From the IMG/VR virus record IMGVR_UViG_3300032308_002078, positions 80,073-144,072 of that record: 64,000 nt of DNA; one strand, written 5' to 3'. This stretch comes from a virus. A model generated the notes under the pieces. It was not told the DNA's origin. It saw only the letters and a list, made by a program, of their open reading frames with translations, and ran no database searches. The translations under genes and the position numbers were made by a program. This document shows, in pieces, positions 17,791 to 26,041 of the stretch; positions within the stretch are counted from its first letter, which is position 1, and each line of letters starts with the position of its first letter.

Positions 17791-18720
17791 ATGCTAAATC
17801 AAGCCCTGATTGCGTTAGTGAATTCTGTACTAGGTACAGGTAAGTCTACCTCTAGAGGTAACCAGTCTCACCATTGTCCTTTTTGTAATCATGCTAAACC
17901 TAAATTAGAAATTAATTTTGATGAAGGTTCATCTCATTATGAAAAATGGCATTGTTGGGCTTGTGATAAAAAAGGTAAAAAAATTCAACAACTATTTAAA
18001 GCAGTAAAAGCAACACCTGACAAAATGGCTGAATTAAAAGCCATTGTTAAGTCATTTGTTGTTTATAATAAGCAAGAAGAAGTTGAAACTTTATCTTTAC
18101 CTAAAGAATTTAAACCATTAATTAATATTCAGAAATCAGATATTTTAGGAAGACATGCTTTAACCTATGTTAAATCTAGAGGCATAACAGATGAAGATAT
18201 TATGAAATATAATATTGGATATTGTTCTTCAGGTAACTATGGTAAAATGGTTATTATTCCTTCATATGATGCTGATGGTAAGTTAAATTATTTTACAGGA
18301 AGATCATTTGAAAAAGATTCAAAAGTAAAATATAGAAACCCATCTGTGTCTCGTGATATCATACCCTTTGAGTTGTTTATAAACTGGAATATACCGTTTA
18401 TATTATGCGAAGGACCATTTGACGCCATTGCTATCAAACGTAATGCAATACCGTTATTAGGCAAGAATATACAGTCTACTTTGATGAAAAAGATTGTAAT
18501 GTCTAGTGTCGAAAAAATATATATAGCTTTAGACAAAGACGCTCAAAAACAAGCATTAAGTTTTTGTGAGCGTCTGATGAACGAAGGCAAAGAAGTTTAT
18601 CTTGTAGACATGCAAGATAAGGACCCAAGTGAAATGGGTTTTAAGAATTTCATAGACATAATTTCAGACACATTACCCTTAACATTCTCAGGGTTACTTG
18701 AGAAAAAACTCTTTTTATGA
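17791..18720 (+). CDS. 61: DNA primase, gp61-like
   Basis: 309 residues (T4 gp61 342). A zinc-binding CHC2-type domain is formed by Cys29, Cys32, Cys55 and Cys58 (HHCPFCNH ... WHCWACDKKG). A TOPRIM domain follows: ILCEGPFDAIAIKRN with the catalytic Glu at about residue 207, and YIALDKDA with the Asp-x-Asp pair near residue 246. It synthesises RNA primers on the lagging strand with the replicative helicase, which is not in this window. The start is close behind a host-type promoter. The stop overlaps the nuclease gene by ATGA, suggesting co-translation. Confidence 0.87.
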   Translation: MLNQALIALVNSVLGTGKSTSRGNQSHHCPFCNHAKPKLEINFDEGSSHYEKWHCWACDKKGKKIQQLFKAVKATPDKMAELKAIVKSFVVYNKQEEVETLSLPKEFKPLINIQKSDILGRHALTYVKSRGITDEDIMKYNIGYCSSGNYGKMVIIPSYDADGKLNYFTGRSFEKDSKVKYRNPSVSRDIIPFELFINWNIPFILCEGPFDAIAIKRNAIPLLGKNIQSTLMKKIVMSSVEKIYIALDKDAQKQALSFCERLMNEGKEVYLVDMQDKDPSEMGFKNFIDIISDTLPLTFSGLLEKKLFL

Positions 18721-19490
18721 GCAAAATAAAAAAATCTTACAATAGAATCTTAGAAGTATCAGATGATGCTAAACAAATAACATTACCAGACTCTCGTTAT
18801 TATAGACGAAACGGAGAATATTATCCATCAATTACTTATGTTTTAGGTTATTATCCTAAAGGTAAGTTTTTTGAGGACTGGCTTAAAAAAGTAGGTTACT
18901 CTGCTGAACATATTGTTAGAAAAGCAGGTGAGGAAGGAACAGCAGTTCATGAAATGATTGAAGAATACCTTGAAGGTAAAGAAATGAATTTTATGAACCA
19001 ACATGGTAATCCTCAATACAGTCCTGATGTGTGGCAAATGTTTTTACGTTTTGTAGACTTTTGGGAAACCTATAATCCAAAACTAATTGAGGCTGAAGTT
19101 CATTTATTTTCAGATGAACTAAAGGTAGCAGGTACTTGTGATTTGATTGTTGAAATTGAAGATAAACTATGGTTAATTGATTTTAAAACATCTAACCACA
19201 TCCAGCCTACTTATGAATTACAGACAGCTATTTATGGAAAGTGTTATGAGGAATGTTATGGTAAAAAAGTAGATAACTATGGTATTCTTTGGTTAAAATC
19301 AGCTAAACGTAAACCCAATAAAGACAAGATGCAAGGTAAAGGATGGGAAATGGTTTTATCTACTAGAACACACGAGGAAAACATTGATATCTTTAAGACA
19401 GTAAAACGTTTATTTGATTTAGAAAATCCTACTCACGCTCCTATATTTACTGAGTTTAAGACCACGGTAAAAAGGGATTTGGCAATCTAG
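18717..19490 (+). CDS. PD-(D/E)XK exonuclease, RecB/Cas4-like
   Basis: 257 residues with the PD-(D/E)XK order of RecB-family nucleases: GTAVHEMIEEYLEG (conserved His/Glu, ~residue 78), EAEVHLFSDELKVAGTCDLI (Gly-x-x-Asp, ~140), LWLIDFKTS (Asp-Phe-Lys, ~157) and YELQTAIYG (motif with Gln/Tyr, ~170). There is no four-Cys Fe-S cluster typical of Cas4. It probably trims DNA in recombination, repair or host DNA degradation. Translationally coupled to primase, which supports a replication/recombination role. Confidence 0.82.
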   Translation: MSKIKKSYNRILEVSDDAKQITLPDSRYYRRNGEYYPSITYVLGYYPKGKFFEDWLKKVGYSAEHIVRKAGEEGTAVHEMIEEYLEGKEMNFMNQHGNPQYSPDVWQMFLRFVDFWETYNPKLIEAEVHLFSDELKVAGTCDLIVEIEDKLWLIDFKTSNHIQPTYELQTAIYGKCYEECYGKKVDNYGILWLKSAKRKPNKDKMQGKGWEMVLSTRTHEENIDIFKTVKRLFDLENPTHAPIFTEFKTTVKRDLAI

Positions 19491-19511
19491 AATTTTTTTT
19501 ATATATTTATA
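19478..19511 (+). promoter_or_regulatory. Bipartite promoter TTTGG-N19-TATATTTATA
   Basis: TTTGG at 19478-19482 inside the end of the exonuclease gene, 19 nt, TATATTTATA at 19502-19511, 13 nt before the ATG at 19525. It contains the late octamer as well. Confidence 0.65.
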
Positions 19512-19524
19512 GATAAATAAAAAA

Positions 19525-19758
19525 ATGAAAGATATTATAAGAATGAACCAATTAGCAGGTACTATAACTGAAGGCCAAGCTAAAAAAATGTCAAAAGTAT
19601 TAACTGAAGAAATGGATGCTTTTGGTTATAGTAACTCAGTCCAATCTGTTATTAACCAACTTATAGATATGGGTAAAGAAGGTAAACAAGCTCTAGCAAC
19701 ATTAGAAAAAATTCCAGATTGGAATGAAATGGTGCAAGCTGCTGTAGACGATTTCTAA
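19525..19758 (+). CDS. Small protein with ITE-G site near N-terminus
   Basis: 77 residues, helical, unknown function. MKDIIRMNQLAGTITEGQAK opens with a short amphipathic segment and an ITE-GQ site, like the LTE-GQ of the protein at 27260, then a second LTE site (KVLTEEMD). It forms its own unit between a bipartite promoter and a terminator. Candidate small packaged or prohead-core protein; this is inference from the tag only. Confidence 0.55.
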   Translation: MKDIIRMNQLAGTITEGQAKKMSKVLTEEMDAFGYSNSVQSVINQLIDMGKEGKQALATLEKIPDWNEMVQAAVDDF

Positions 19759-19782
19759 AAATAAAATATATTTAAAATTAAG

Positions 19783-19806
19783 GGCTTGGTTATCCAAGCC
19801 TTTTTT
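19783..19806 (+). terminator. Intrinsic terminator overlapping a promoter
   Basis: 7-bp stem GGCTTGG/CCAAGCC with a TTAT loop (19783-19800), then six T. The stem core GCTTGG/CCAAGC is identical to the terminator at 17752, and the left arm holds the CTTGG -33 element of the next promoter. Confidence 0.85.
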
Positions 19807-19817
19807 GTTATATTTAT
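19785..19817 (+). promoter_or_regulatory. Bipartite promoter CTTGG-N19-TATATTTAT for kinase operon
   Basis: CTTGG at 19785-19789, 19 nt, TATATTTAT at 19809-19817, 14 nt before the ATG at 19832. It contains TATTTATG, one base from the late box. Confidence 0.6.
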
Positions 19818-19831
19818 GACAAACCATATCC

Positions 19832-20593
19832 ATGATTGGACTGATATCACTCTTAAAAGAAATACAAGGCAAGCCAAAAGCAATTTTTATGGCTGGCCCT
19901 GCTGGTTCAGGTAAATCATTTATATCTCAAAAATTAGTACCTTCAAATTTTACTACTATTAATGTAGATGATACCTATGAGGAATTACTTAAATCCTCAG
20001 GTATCGGAATGAAATTAGCTAAAATGTCACCTGATGAATTAAAAAAATCAGGTGAGCTAATGGGTCAAGCAAGAAAAGCAACAGACGCTAAACTTCAAGA
20101 TGCTTCTAAAAATGCTAAAAATTTATTAATTGATAGTGTAGGTGGTTCATCTAAAATGTTACTTAAGAAAAAACAAGAATTAGAATCATTAGGTTACGAT
20201 ACGGCAATGATAATGACTTATGTATCTCCTATTACCTCACTAGAGCGTAATAAACAGCGAGACAGATCATTGTTGCCGAGTATTGTGATTCGTTCTTGGC
20301 GTGATGTAAATACCAATATAGACGCATACAGACAGGCGTTTGGTAACAATTTTTCCCTAGTAAATTTAGATCCTAAAGACGCTCAAAAAGATTTTGATGA
20401 GGATTTTATTTATAAAACTTACATTGAACCTTTAGGACAAGTAGGTAAGGAAAAATCACCTGAAGAAAAAGTAAAATCTAAAGCCGAGGCAGAACAATTA
20501 TATTCAGATATAAAACAAACTCTTAAATCACAACCAGAGTTTGATACAGTAGAACAAGCAAAAACAAAAATTACTAACTTTATAAACAAATGA
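19832..20593 (+). CDS. P-loop kinase, zeta-toxin-like
   Basis: 253 residues. Walker A GPAGSGKS at residues 22-29 after a hydrophobic strand (KAIFMA), then TTINVDDTYEELL, LLIDSVGG and an Arg-rich lid (NKQRDRSLLPSIVIRSWRDV), the layout of zeta-toxin/AAA_33 kinases. The short leader MIGLISLLKEIQGK is an amphipathic helix with an LKE site like the tags on neighbouring proteins. The substrate is unknown: a polynucleotide, nucleotide or UDP-sugar are possible in this family. It heads a tightly overlapping operon with the coiled-coil protein and the 1055-residue fusion. Confidence 0.75.
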   Translation: MIGLISLLKEIQGKPKAIFMAGPAGSGKSFISQKLVPSNFTTINVDDTYEELLKSSGIGMKLAKMSPDELKKSGELMGQARKATDAKLQDASKNAKNLLIDSVGGSSKMLLKKKQELESLGYDTAMIMTYVSPITSLERNKQRDRSLLPSIVIRSWRDVNTNIDAYRQAFGNNFSLVNLDPKDAQKDFDEDFIYKTYIEPLGQVGKEKSPEEKVKSKAEAEQLYSDIKQTLKSQPEFDTVEQAKTKITNFINK

Positions 20594-20979
20594 AAACATT
20601 ACTAGATCTATTAAATGAAATAGAAGAGAAACAAATGAATCCAATTGAAGAAGCTGAAACTAATATGGTAGATGAAATTGGTAAATTTTTTGTAGTTGAA
20701 AAACCTAAATCCAAAAATGATAAAGTGGATGATATCATGTTTGAGTCTACTGTAACTTATTTTGCTAATCAAGTTAGAGGGGGTTTAGACGAAAAAACTG
20801 TTTTAGGTATTTATAAAGATAAAATGAGTGCCAAAAATAGAGCCTCAGAAGCTATTAAAGAGTTTGAAACTACTCTTAAAGAAATGGAAGATGCAATGGA
20901 AGCTTTCCGTGGTGCTAAAAAAGAAATTGAAGAAAAGAAAGCAGCTGCTAAAGAAAAAATTCAAAAACTTAAGCAATAA
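20590..20979 (+). CDS. Coiled-coil protein with capsid-tag-like N-terminus
   Basis: 129 residues. The opening MKTLLDLLNEIEEKQ resembles the T4 internal-protein tag MKTYQEFIAEA in length, MKT start and LxE/IxE ending. The C-terminal half is a strongly charged coiled coil (KEFETTLKEMEDAMEAFRGA then KKEIEEKKAAAKEKIQKLKQ). It overlaps the kinase gene (ATGA) and abuts the next gene (TAATG). Probably virion-internal or prohead core; no enzymatic domain. Confidence 0.6.
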   Translation: MKTLLDLLNEIEEKQMNPIEEAETNMVDEIGKFFVVEKPKSKNDKVDDIMFESTVTYFANQVRGGLDEKTVLGIYKDKMSAKNRASEAIKEFETTLKEMEDAMEAFRGAKKEIEEKKAAAKEKIQKLKQ

Positions 20980-23900
20980 TGAATGAACTAACTAAATTCC
21001 TTATTAAGGAACTGTTAGATGAATCTAAAACAGTAGCCATTTATGGTGGTGGGTTTAAACCACCTACCAAAGGTCATTTTAATGTTGCTGAGTTAGCTTT
21101 AAATGAATTACCAGATATAGATGAGTTAAAAATATTTGTTGGTAAAGGTGTTAGAGAAGGAATCACTCAAAAAGAATCTTTAGCAGTTTGGAACATTTAT
21201 AAAAAATATCTTTTACCTAAAGTTATCATAGAACCATCACCAAAAGGAGAACCAACAATGGATGTTATTCGTTATGCTAGAGAACATCCTGAAGAAAAAG
21301 TCTATTGGATTTTAGGCGCTAGAGATGGTGATGAAGGAGATATAAAAGATGTAGAGCAAAGAAAAAATTTATTAAAAAAATATCCTGAAGTTACAAATGT
21401 TGAGGTTAAAGTGATTACCTCAACAGGTGGTGTAAGTGGAACTAAAGCAAGACAATCCCTTAAAGCAAGAGATAAAGAACAATTCTTCCAATTTATCCCA
21501 GATATTAAAGAAAAAGAACAAGTATGGGATATTGTTTCTCCTGTTGTTAAAGAAGAAATTACTCCTGACCAAGTAAAACAAGCTGATACTTATGCTGACA
21601 AGCAATTAGCTCCAGTTGATGTTGATTTAACCTCAAAACATGTTTTTGATAGATTAACAAGCAGAGACTCAGATGTCACTTTAGCTCAATTAATTGGTTT
21701 CTTTAAAAGACTAGGTCAAAATAAAAAAGAATTTTTTGATTTCTTTAAAAAATATAAAGAGATTGTAGCTACAGATAAAAGAACTAACTTAAATATTCCT
21801 TTCCTTAATATGACAAATAAAGCAATAGCTAAAACCATTATGAGGAAAGATAATTTTATGTCTTCAAGTCCTAAATTAGTGTTTGAGGTAAGCAAAGAAA
21901 TAACACCTGATGATATAACTAGAATTTTAAAACGAACAGGTGAAGAGCAAGATTTATATGTTAAAGACTGGGATGAATTCACTCCGGAACTTTGTAATGA
22001 TGGGTTTTGTGATATATTTGCTGAAAAATTTAAAGAAGAATATCCTGGAGCTGAATTATGGCAAACTAGTGTTAGTACATCACCTTGGGGATTTGGACAT
22101 AGTTGGGTGAAATATAAAGATAAATTTTATGATGCTGAAACTCCAATTGGGGTTGAAGATTGGAGAGATTTACCTTACATCCAAAAATTATATCAAGTAG
22201 GTAAATCATATCCTGAAGATGTAAAACGAATAAATGAAGTAGGCGAGGCAAATCTTAAACCATACAAATGGGAAGAGGTTGATATGAATGGATGGGTTAC
22301 TTATGTTGAGTTTACAACAGAGAGTGAAACTGAATATAATGTAGATATAGCAACTGTTCCTTATTTTGATAAGGATTTAAATAATTACAAAGCTTTAGAA
22401 ATTGAATTTTTAGCTAAACCTAAAGATGCTCAAGGTTCATCTGCTAAAATAATAGTCAATAAAGGTGAACTTTATAGAGTAATGGCTACTATAACAGACA
22501 TAATTAAATATTATGTAAAGAAATTTAAAGCCAAAGCTATTTCATATTCACCTTCTAAAAAATCAGATGAGGAAGATTTTGGTTCTCAAAGAGACAATTT
22601 GTATAGAGCATTTATTTCTAAAGCAATACCAGGTGTAAGGTTTGAAAAAAACTCAAACTTTATAACAGCTATTTTACCTGACAATACAATCAATGAAGAA
22701 GATCCTAAAGTAGGAACAGGTAAAAAACCTAAAGGATCATCTCGTAGATTATACACAGATGAAGATCCTAAAGATACAGTTAGTATTAAATTTAAAACTA
22801 AAGAAGATATAGTTGATACTTTAAATAAAACATCTTTTAAAGCTAAATCTCATGCTCGTCAATCTCAAATAATTAATGTAGTTCATCAACGAGTAAGAGC
22901 AGCATATAGTAAAGCAAAAAATCCTGAGGTTAAATCAAGACTAAAACGTGCTTTAGATTATATTGAAAAACGTAAAGAAATGTCTAAAAAGAAAACAGAA
23001 CGTTTACGTAAAATGAAAGAAGCATCCGACCCACAAGCAGGTACAGCTTTACCATACGGTTCAGGATTTGCTCCTGTTAATGAAGGTCGTTATGATTCTA
23101 TAACTAGATTAGTAGTTAAAGATATAATAAATAGTTGGAAAAGTCAATTTAATGGTGAAGCCAGTGAGTTAAGATTTGAAGAAGATTATGAGTTAGAAAA
23201 TTCTAAAGGCCAACCCATTGACTTTGAACTTTTAGCTGTCTTAAATTTAAAAGAAACAGAAGATAAAACTTATATAGTAGATGGTGGAGCTAATGAAGAA
23301 TTAGATCCTCCTTATCTAGAAGTTAACTTTCAGGTTGACCCAAGGAATTTACCTAAAATGTGGTCTACTATATATAGTGATTTAATAGATGTTGTTAGAC
23401 ATGAAATAGAACATTTAACTCAATCAGGTGTTAATGTAATTTCTTCTAAAGAAATGGTTGATGACCAATCTATTAGACAAATGATTAATTGGGGTTTATT
23501 ACCTCAAGCTGAATATTTTAAGTTAGAAAAAGAAGTAGATGCTATGTTACAAGGCATGTACTTAAAAGCTAAAAAATCTAAAACACCTTTTAAAGATGTA
23601 ATTAATGATTACTTTGAAAAAGTAGGGCTAGAAGGTGAAGACAAGCAAGATGTTCTTGACTTATGGACTAAAAGACTAAAGGCATTAAACTTACCAGCTA
23701 TTCAAGAAAATGATACATTTGGTTTAAATGAATTAGCAAAAACCTTTATTAAAGAAACATTTGAAAAGGCTTGGAATCTCCAAGAAGGAATGTTATCTTT
23801 ATCTAAATATATGATAGACAATGGAATGAATATTAAACCATTGCCTAAAATAAAGGTTATAAAAGACGATGAAGAAAATGCGTCCCATCTTTTGGGTAAA

Positions 23901-24146
23901 ACAGCTTATTATGATCCGAATAATAAATCCATTACTCTCTATACTATGAATAGACACCCAAAAGATGTTTTACGTTCATTTGCTCATGAGATGGTTCATC
24001 ATGAACAAAATTTAGAAGGTAGATTAAATAATATTAATACTACTAATACAAATGAGGATGGAGATTTACCTGAGATTGAAAAAGAAGCATATGAAAAAGG
24101 AAATATGATGTTACGTAATTGGGAGGATAGTATTAAAAATGTATAA
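20979..24146 (+). CDS. Multidomain fusion: nucleotidyltransferase + papain-like + two zincin motifs
   Basis: 1055 residues. After a tag-like helix (MNELTKFLIKELLDE), residues ~18-175 form a nucleotidyltransferase of the NMNAT/cytidylyltransferase fold: GGGFKPPTKGHF (HxGH variant Lys-Gly-His, ~23-34), ILGARDGDEGD and GVSGTKARQSL (~150). Around 336-395, CNDGFCDIF, then GFGHSWVKYKDKFYDAE give a Cys/His/Asp order like papain or transglutaminase folds. HEIEH at ~808 and HEMVHHE at ~1002 are two separate zinc-metalloprotease motifs. Many [LIV]NE sites (INE, VNE-GR, LNE) occur between domains and could be maturation cuts that release separate enzymes. It overlaps the HAD gene downstream. The domain calls are motif-based; the biological role is unknown. 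Confidence 0.7.
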   Translation: MNELTKFLIKELLDESKTVAIYGGGFKPPTKGHFNVAELALNELPDIDELKIFVGKGVREGITQKESLAVWNIYKKYLLPKVIIEPSPKGEPTMDVIRYAREHPEEKVYWILGARDGDEGDIKDVEQRKNLLKKYPEVTNVEVKVITSTGGVSGTKARQSLKARDKEQFFQFIPDIKEKEQVWDIVSPVVKEEITPDQVKQADTYADKQLAPVDVDLTSKHVFDRLTSRDSDVTLAQLIGFFKRLGQNKKEFFDFFKKYKEIVATDKRTNLNIPFLNMTNKAIAKTIMRKDNFMSSSPKLVFEVSKEITPDDITRILKRTGEEQDLYVKDWDEFTPELCNDGFCDIFAEKFKEEYPGAELWQTSVSTSPWGFGHSWVKYKDKFYDAETPIGVEDWRDLPYIQKLYQVGKSYPEDVKRINEVGEANLKPYKWEEVDMNGWVTYVEFTTESETEYNVDIATVPYFDKDLNNYKALEIEFLAKPKDAQGSSAKIIVNKGELYRVMATITDIIKYYVKKFKAKAISYSPSKKSDEEDFGSQRDNLYRAFISKAIPGVRFEKNSNFITAILPDNTINEEDPKVGTGKKPKGSSRRLYTDEDPKDTVSIKFKTKEDIVDTLNKTSFKAKSHARQSQIINVVHQRVRAAYSKAKNPEVKSRLKRALDYIEKRKEMSKKKTERLRKMKEASDPQAGTALPYGSGFAPVNEGRYDSITRLVVKDIINSWKSQFNGEASELRFEEDYELENSKGQPIDFELLAVLNLKETEDKTYIVDGGANEELDPPYLEVNFQVDPRNLPKMWSTIYSDLIDVVRHEIEHLTQSGVNVISSKEMVDDQSIRQMINWGLLPQAEYFKLEKEVDAMLQGMYLKAKKSKTPFKDVINDYFEKVGLEGEDKQDVLDLWTKRLKALNLPAIQENDTFGLNELAKTFIKETFEKAWNLQEGMLSLSKYMIDNGMNIKPLPKIKVIKDDEENASHLLGKTAYYDPNNKSITLYTMNRHPKDVLRSFAHEMVHHEQNLEGRLNNINTTNTNEDGDLPEIEKEAYEKGNMMLRNWEDSIKNV

Positions 24147-24675
24147 GTTAACAGATTTATATAAACAACTAAAGGAGGAAGAAACTGAACCTCAACAACA
24201 GTATAAAATTTACTGTGACATGGATGGTGTTTTAACTAACTTTGAAAGCCGCTTTAAATCATTAAACCCAGAACATTTATCTCCAGCCCAATACCAGGCT
24301 AAATATAGTGTAGAAAAGTTTTGGAATTTTATTGATGAAGAAATAGGCGTTAAATTTTGGGTAGGAATGCCTTGGATGTCTGATGGTAAAGAGTTATGGG
24401 ATTATATTAAAGACAAACAACCAACTTTATTATCTGCTCCTTCAAGAAAACCACAATCTCGTTTAGGAAAAAGATTATGGGTTAAAAATAATATACCTGG
24501 AACTAAATTAATTTTATCCTCAGCTGATAAAAAACAAAATTACTCTAAACCAGATACCATACTTATCGACGATCGTCCTGACAACATTGACCAATGGAGG
24601 TTAAAAGGTGGTATAGGAATTTTACATACAAACACACAAGACACAATTAAACAACTACAAGCATATGGCCTTTAA
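24139..24675 (+). CDS. HAD-family phosphatase, 5'(3')-deoxyribonucleotidase-like
   Basis: 178 residues. YCDMDGVLTNFESRF at ~25-39 is HAD motif I (nucleophile Asp in DMDG), LLSAPSRK supplies motif II Ser, and ILIDDRPDNIDQW at ~141 is motif IV. The cap-less short form resembles phage and bacterial 5'(3')-deoxyribonucleotidases, which dephosphorylate dNMPs. The N-terminal 24 residues (MYKLTDLYKQLKEEETEPQQ) precede the catalytic domain and form a tag-like helix with an LKE site. It overlaps both neighbours by 8-11 bases. Confidence 0.78.
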   Translation: MYKLTDLYKQLKEEETEPQQQYKIYCDMDGVLTNFESRFKSLNPEHLSPAQYQAKYSVEKFWNFIDEEIGVKFWVGMPWMSDGKELWDYIKDKQPTLLSAPSRKPQSRLGKRLWVKNNIPGTKLILSSADKKQNYSKPDTILIDDRPDNIDQWRLKGGIGILHTNTQDTIKQLQAYGL

Positions 24676-25450
24676 AAGAATAGTAGCAAACTCAGAAGAA
24701 GATTTGGAAACAATCATGAGTGATATTAAAGATTGGTTTAAAAATTCCAATGATTATAAAACTGAATTTAGCACTGAGAAACGTAAGTTTCAAGATCCTG
24801 ATACTAAAGCAATTGTTGAAAAAAGTATTGATGTTATTAAAGTAACAGATACTGCTAATGATAAGTTTTCAACTATTAAATTTCTTCCTATGAAAGAAAA
24901 AGGAGAAATGAAAGTAGAAATAGGTGGAGAAGGTGAAGCGGCTGTATCTGGTAAAATTTCTAACCAAATGAAAGGTAAAGGTAAACTAAAAAGCTATAGT
25001 AAAGATAAAAAAGTAGCTTTAAAAGAAGCCTTAGACAAACGTTTAGGACTTGTATTTTTAAAATATAAAGGACAATCGTTTCCTATGGATTATAAAACAG
25101 GTTCTAAATTTGAAAGATTTATTAAAGACTTAGAAAAATCAGGATACTTTTCAGATGAGGATGAAGTTTCAGATTTTATGTCAAGTAATGAATTTGAAAG
25201 ATACACTGATAAATTTAATGTTAGTTTAGAAGAACCAGGTTACAGTCCTGAAAAATTAAAATTAGCCCCTGAAAAGCCATCTTCAACTGTAGATTCTAAA
25301 CCTAGACAAACCAGAGATATGTCTACAAAACCAGGAGCAACTCCAGGAGCAACTTCATTGACAGATTTTGATTTACAAGAATTACTTAAAAAAGGTAAAG
25401 TTAAAACATCAGTATTAAAAGAAATTATTAAAAGAGAATACAAAAAATAA
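24665..25450 (+). CDS. Lysine-rich protein of unknown function
   Basis: 261 residues, highly charged (Lys/Glu/Asp). A folded N-terminal half (about 1-170, ending in FERFIKDLEKSGYF) is followed by a Pro/Ser/Thr-rich linker (~200-230) and a final helix (LTDFDLQELLKKGKVKTSVL). No tag-like N-terminus and no recognised motif. Start overlaps the HAD gene; stop overlaps the zinc-ribbon gene. Possibly DNA-associated given its composition, which is only inference. Confidence 0.55.
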   Translation: MAFKRIVANSEEDLETIMSDIKDWFKNSNDYKTEFSTEKRKFQDPDTKAIVEKSIDVIKVTDTANDKFSTIKFLPMKEKGEMKVEIGGEGEAAVSGKISNQMKGKGKLKSYSKDKKVALKEALDKRLGLVFLKYKGQSFPMDYKTGSKFERFIKDLEKSGYFSDEDEVSDFMSSNEFERYTDKFNVSLEEPGYSPEKLKLAPEKPSSTVDSKPRQTRDMSTKPGATPGATSLTDFDLQELLKKGKVKTSVLKEIIKREYKK

Positions 25451-26022
25451 TGAGTAACGATTCGGTTTTAAAAAAAGAGTTCAAGTCTAAAGATGTAGAA
25501 CGTCTCCGTAACCTTGTAAAAGGTAAATATAGTGAGCGTACTACTATGGGAACTGGTTATACAAAAGCAAAAGAATTCCATAATGAAGGAGATATTTGGG
25601 AAGAAGATAGTCGAACATGGACAATCAAAAATGGCATAAAACAAAATATTACAAAATTAGATAAGGCAAAAGAAGGCATTGTTTTGCCTTTATTTTGCCC
25701 TAAGTGTTCTAAAGCAACTAAACAACATTTAGATAAAAAATGGTTTGTGATGTATGGTCATTGCTTTAATTGCCAGGTAGACCACGAACATCAACTTCGT
25801 AAAGAAGGTAAATTAGAAGCCTTTGAAAAAGATGTTATTAACCAACATTTAGAAGGTACTATTAAAGACTTTGAAGTGTGGTTTGATGAACTAATCAATG
25901 AAAAAGAAACCTTTATCACAGAAGCAGGTGATGTTGAAAAGTGGGATGGTAATGGTAAATCTCAATTACTTAAATATAAAGAGGAAGCTTTAGAGTATTT
26001 AAAGAAACAAAAGAAAGAATAA
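25450..26022 (+). CDS. Zinc-ribbon protein of aquatic T4-like phages
   Basis: 190 residues. FCPKCSK (~82-88) and GHCFNCQ (~103-109) make a four-cysteine zinc ribbon. The preceding stretch, ERTTMGTGYTKAKEFHNEGD then IWEEDSRTWTIKNGIKQ, is a conserved block I associate with uncharacterised proteins of T4-like phages of marine bacteria. Function is not established. Last gene of the overlapping run that began at 19832. Confidence 0.6.
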   Translation: MSNDSVLKKEFKSKDVERLRNLVKGKYSERTTMGTGYTKAKEFHNEGDIWEEDSRTWTIKNGIKQNITKLDKAKEGIVLPLFCPKCSKATKQHLDKKWFVMYGHCFNCQVDHEHQLRKEGKLEAFEKDVINQHLEGTIKDFEVWFDELINEKETFITEAGDVEKWDGNGKSQLLKYKEEALEYLKKQKKE

Positions 26023-26030
26023 TATTTATT
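26023..26030 (+). promoter_or_regulatory. Weak late-type box TATTTATT
   Basis: Immediately after the stop of the zinc-ribbon gene, followed by TATATTAC at 26032-26039 and the ATG at 26042. Either element could serve as a -10; neither has a TTTGG partner at 19 nt. Confidence 0.35.
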
Positions 26031-26041
26031 ATATATTACAC

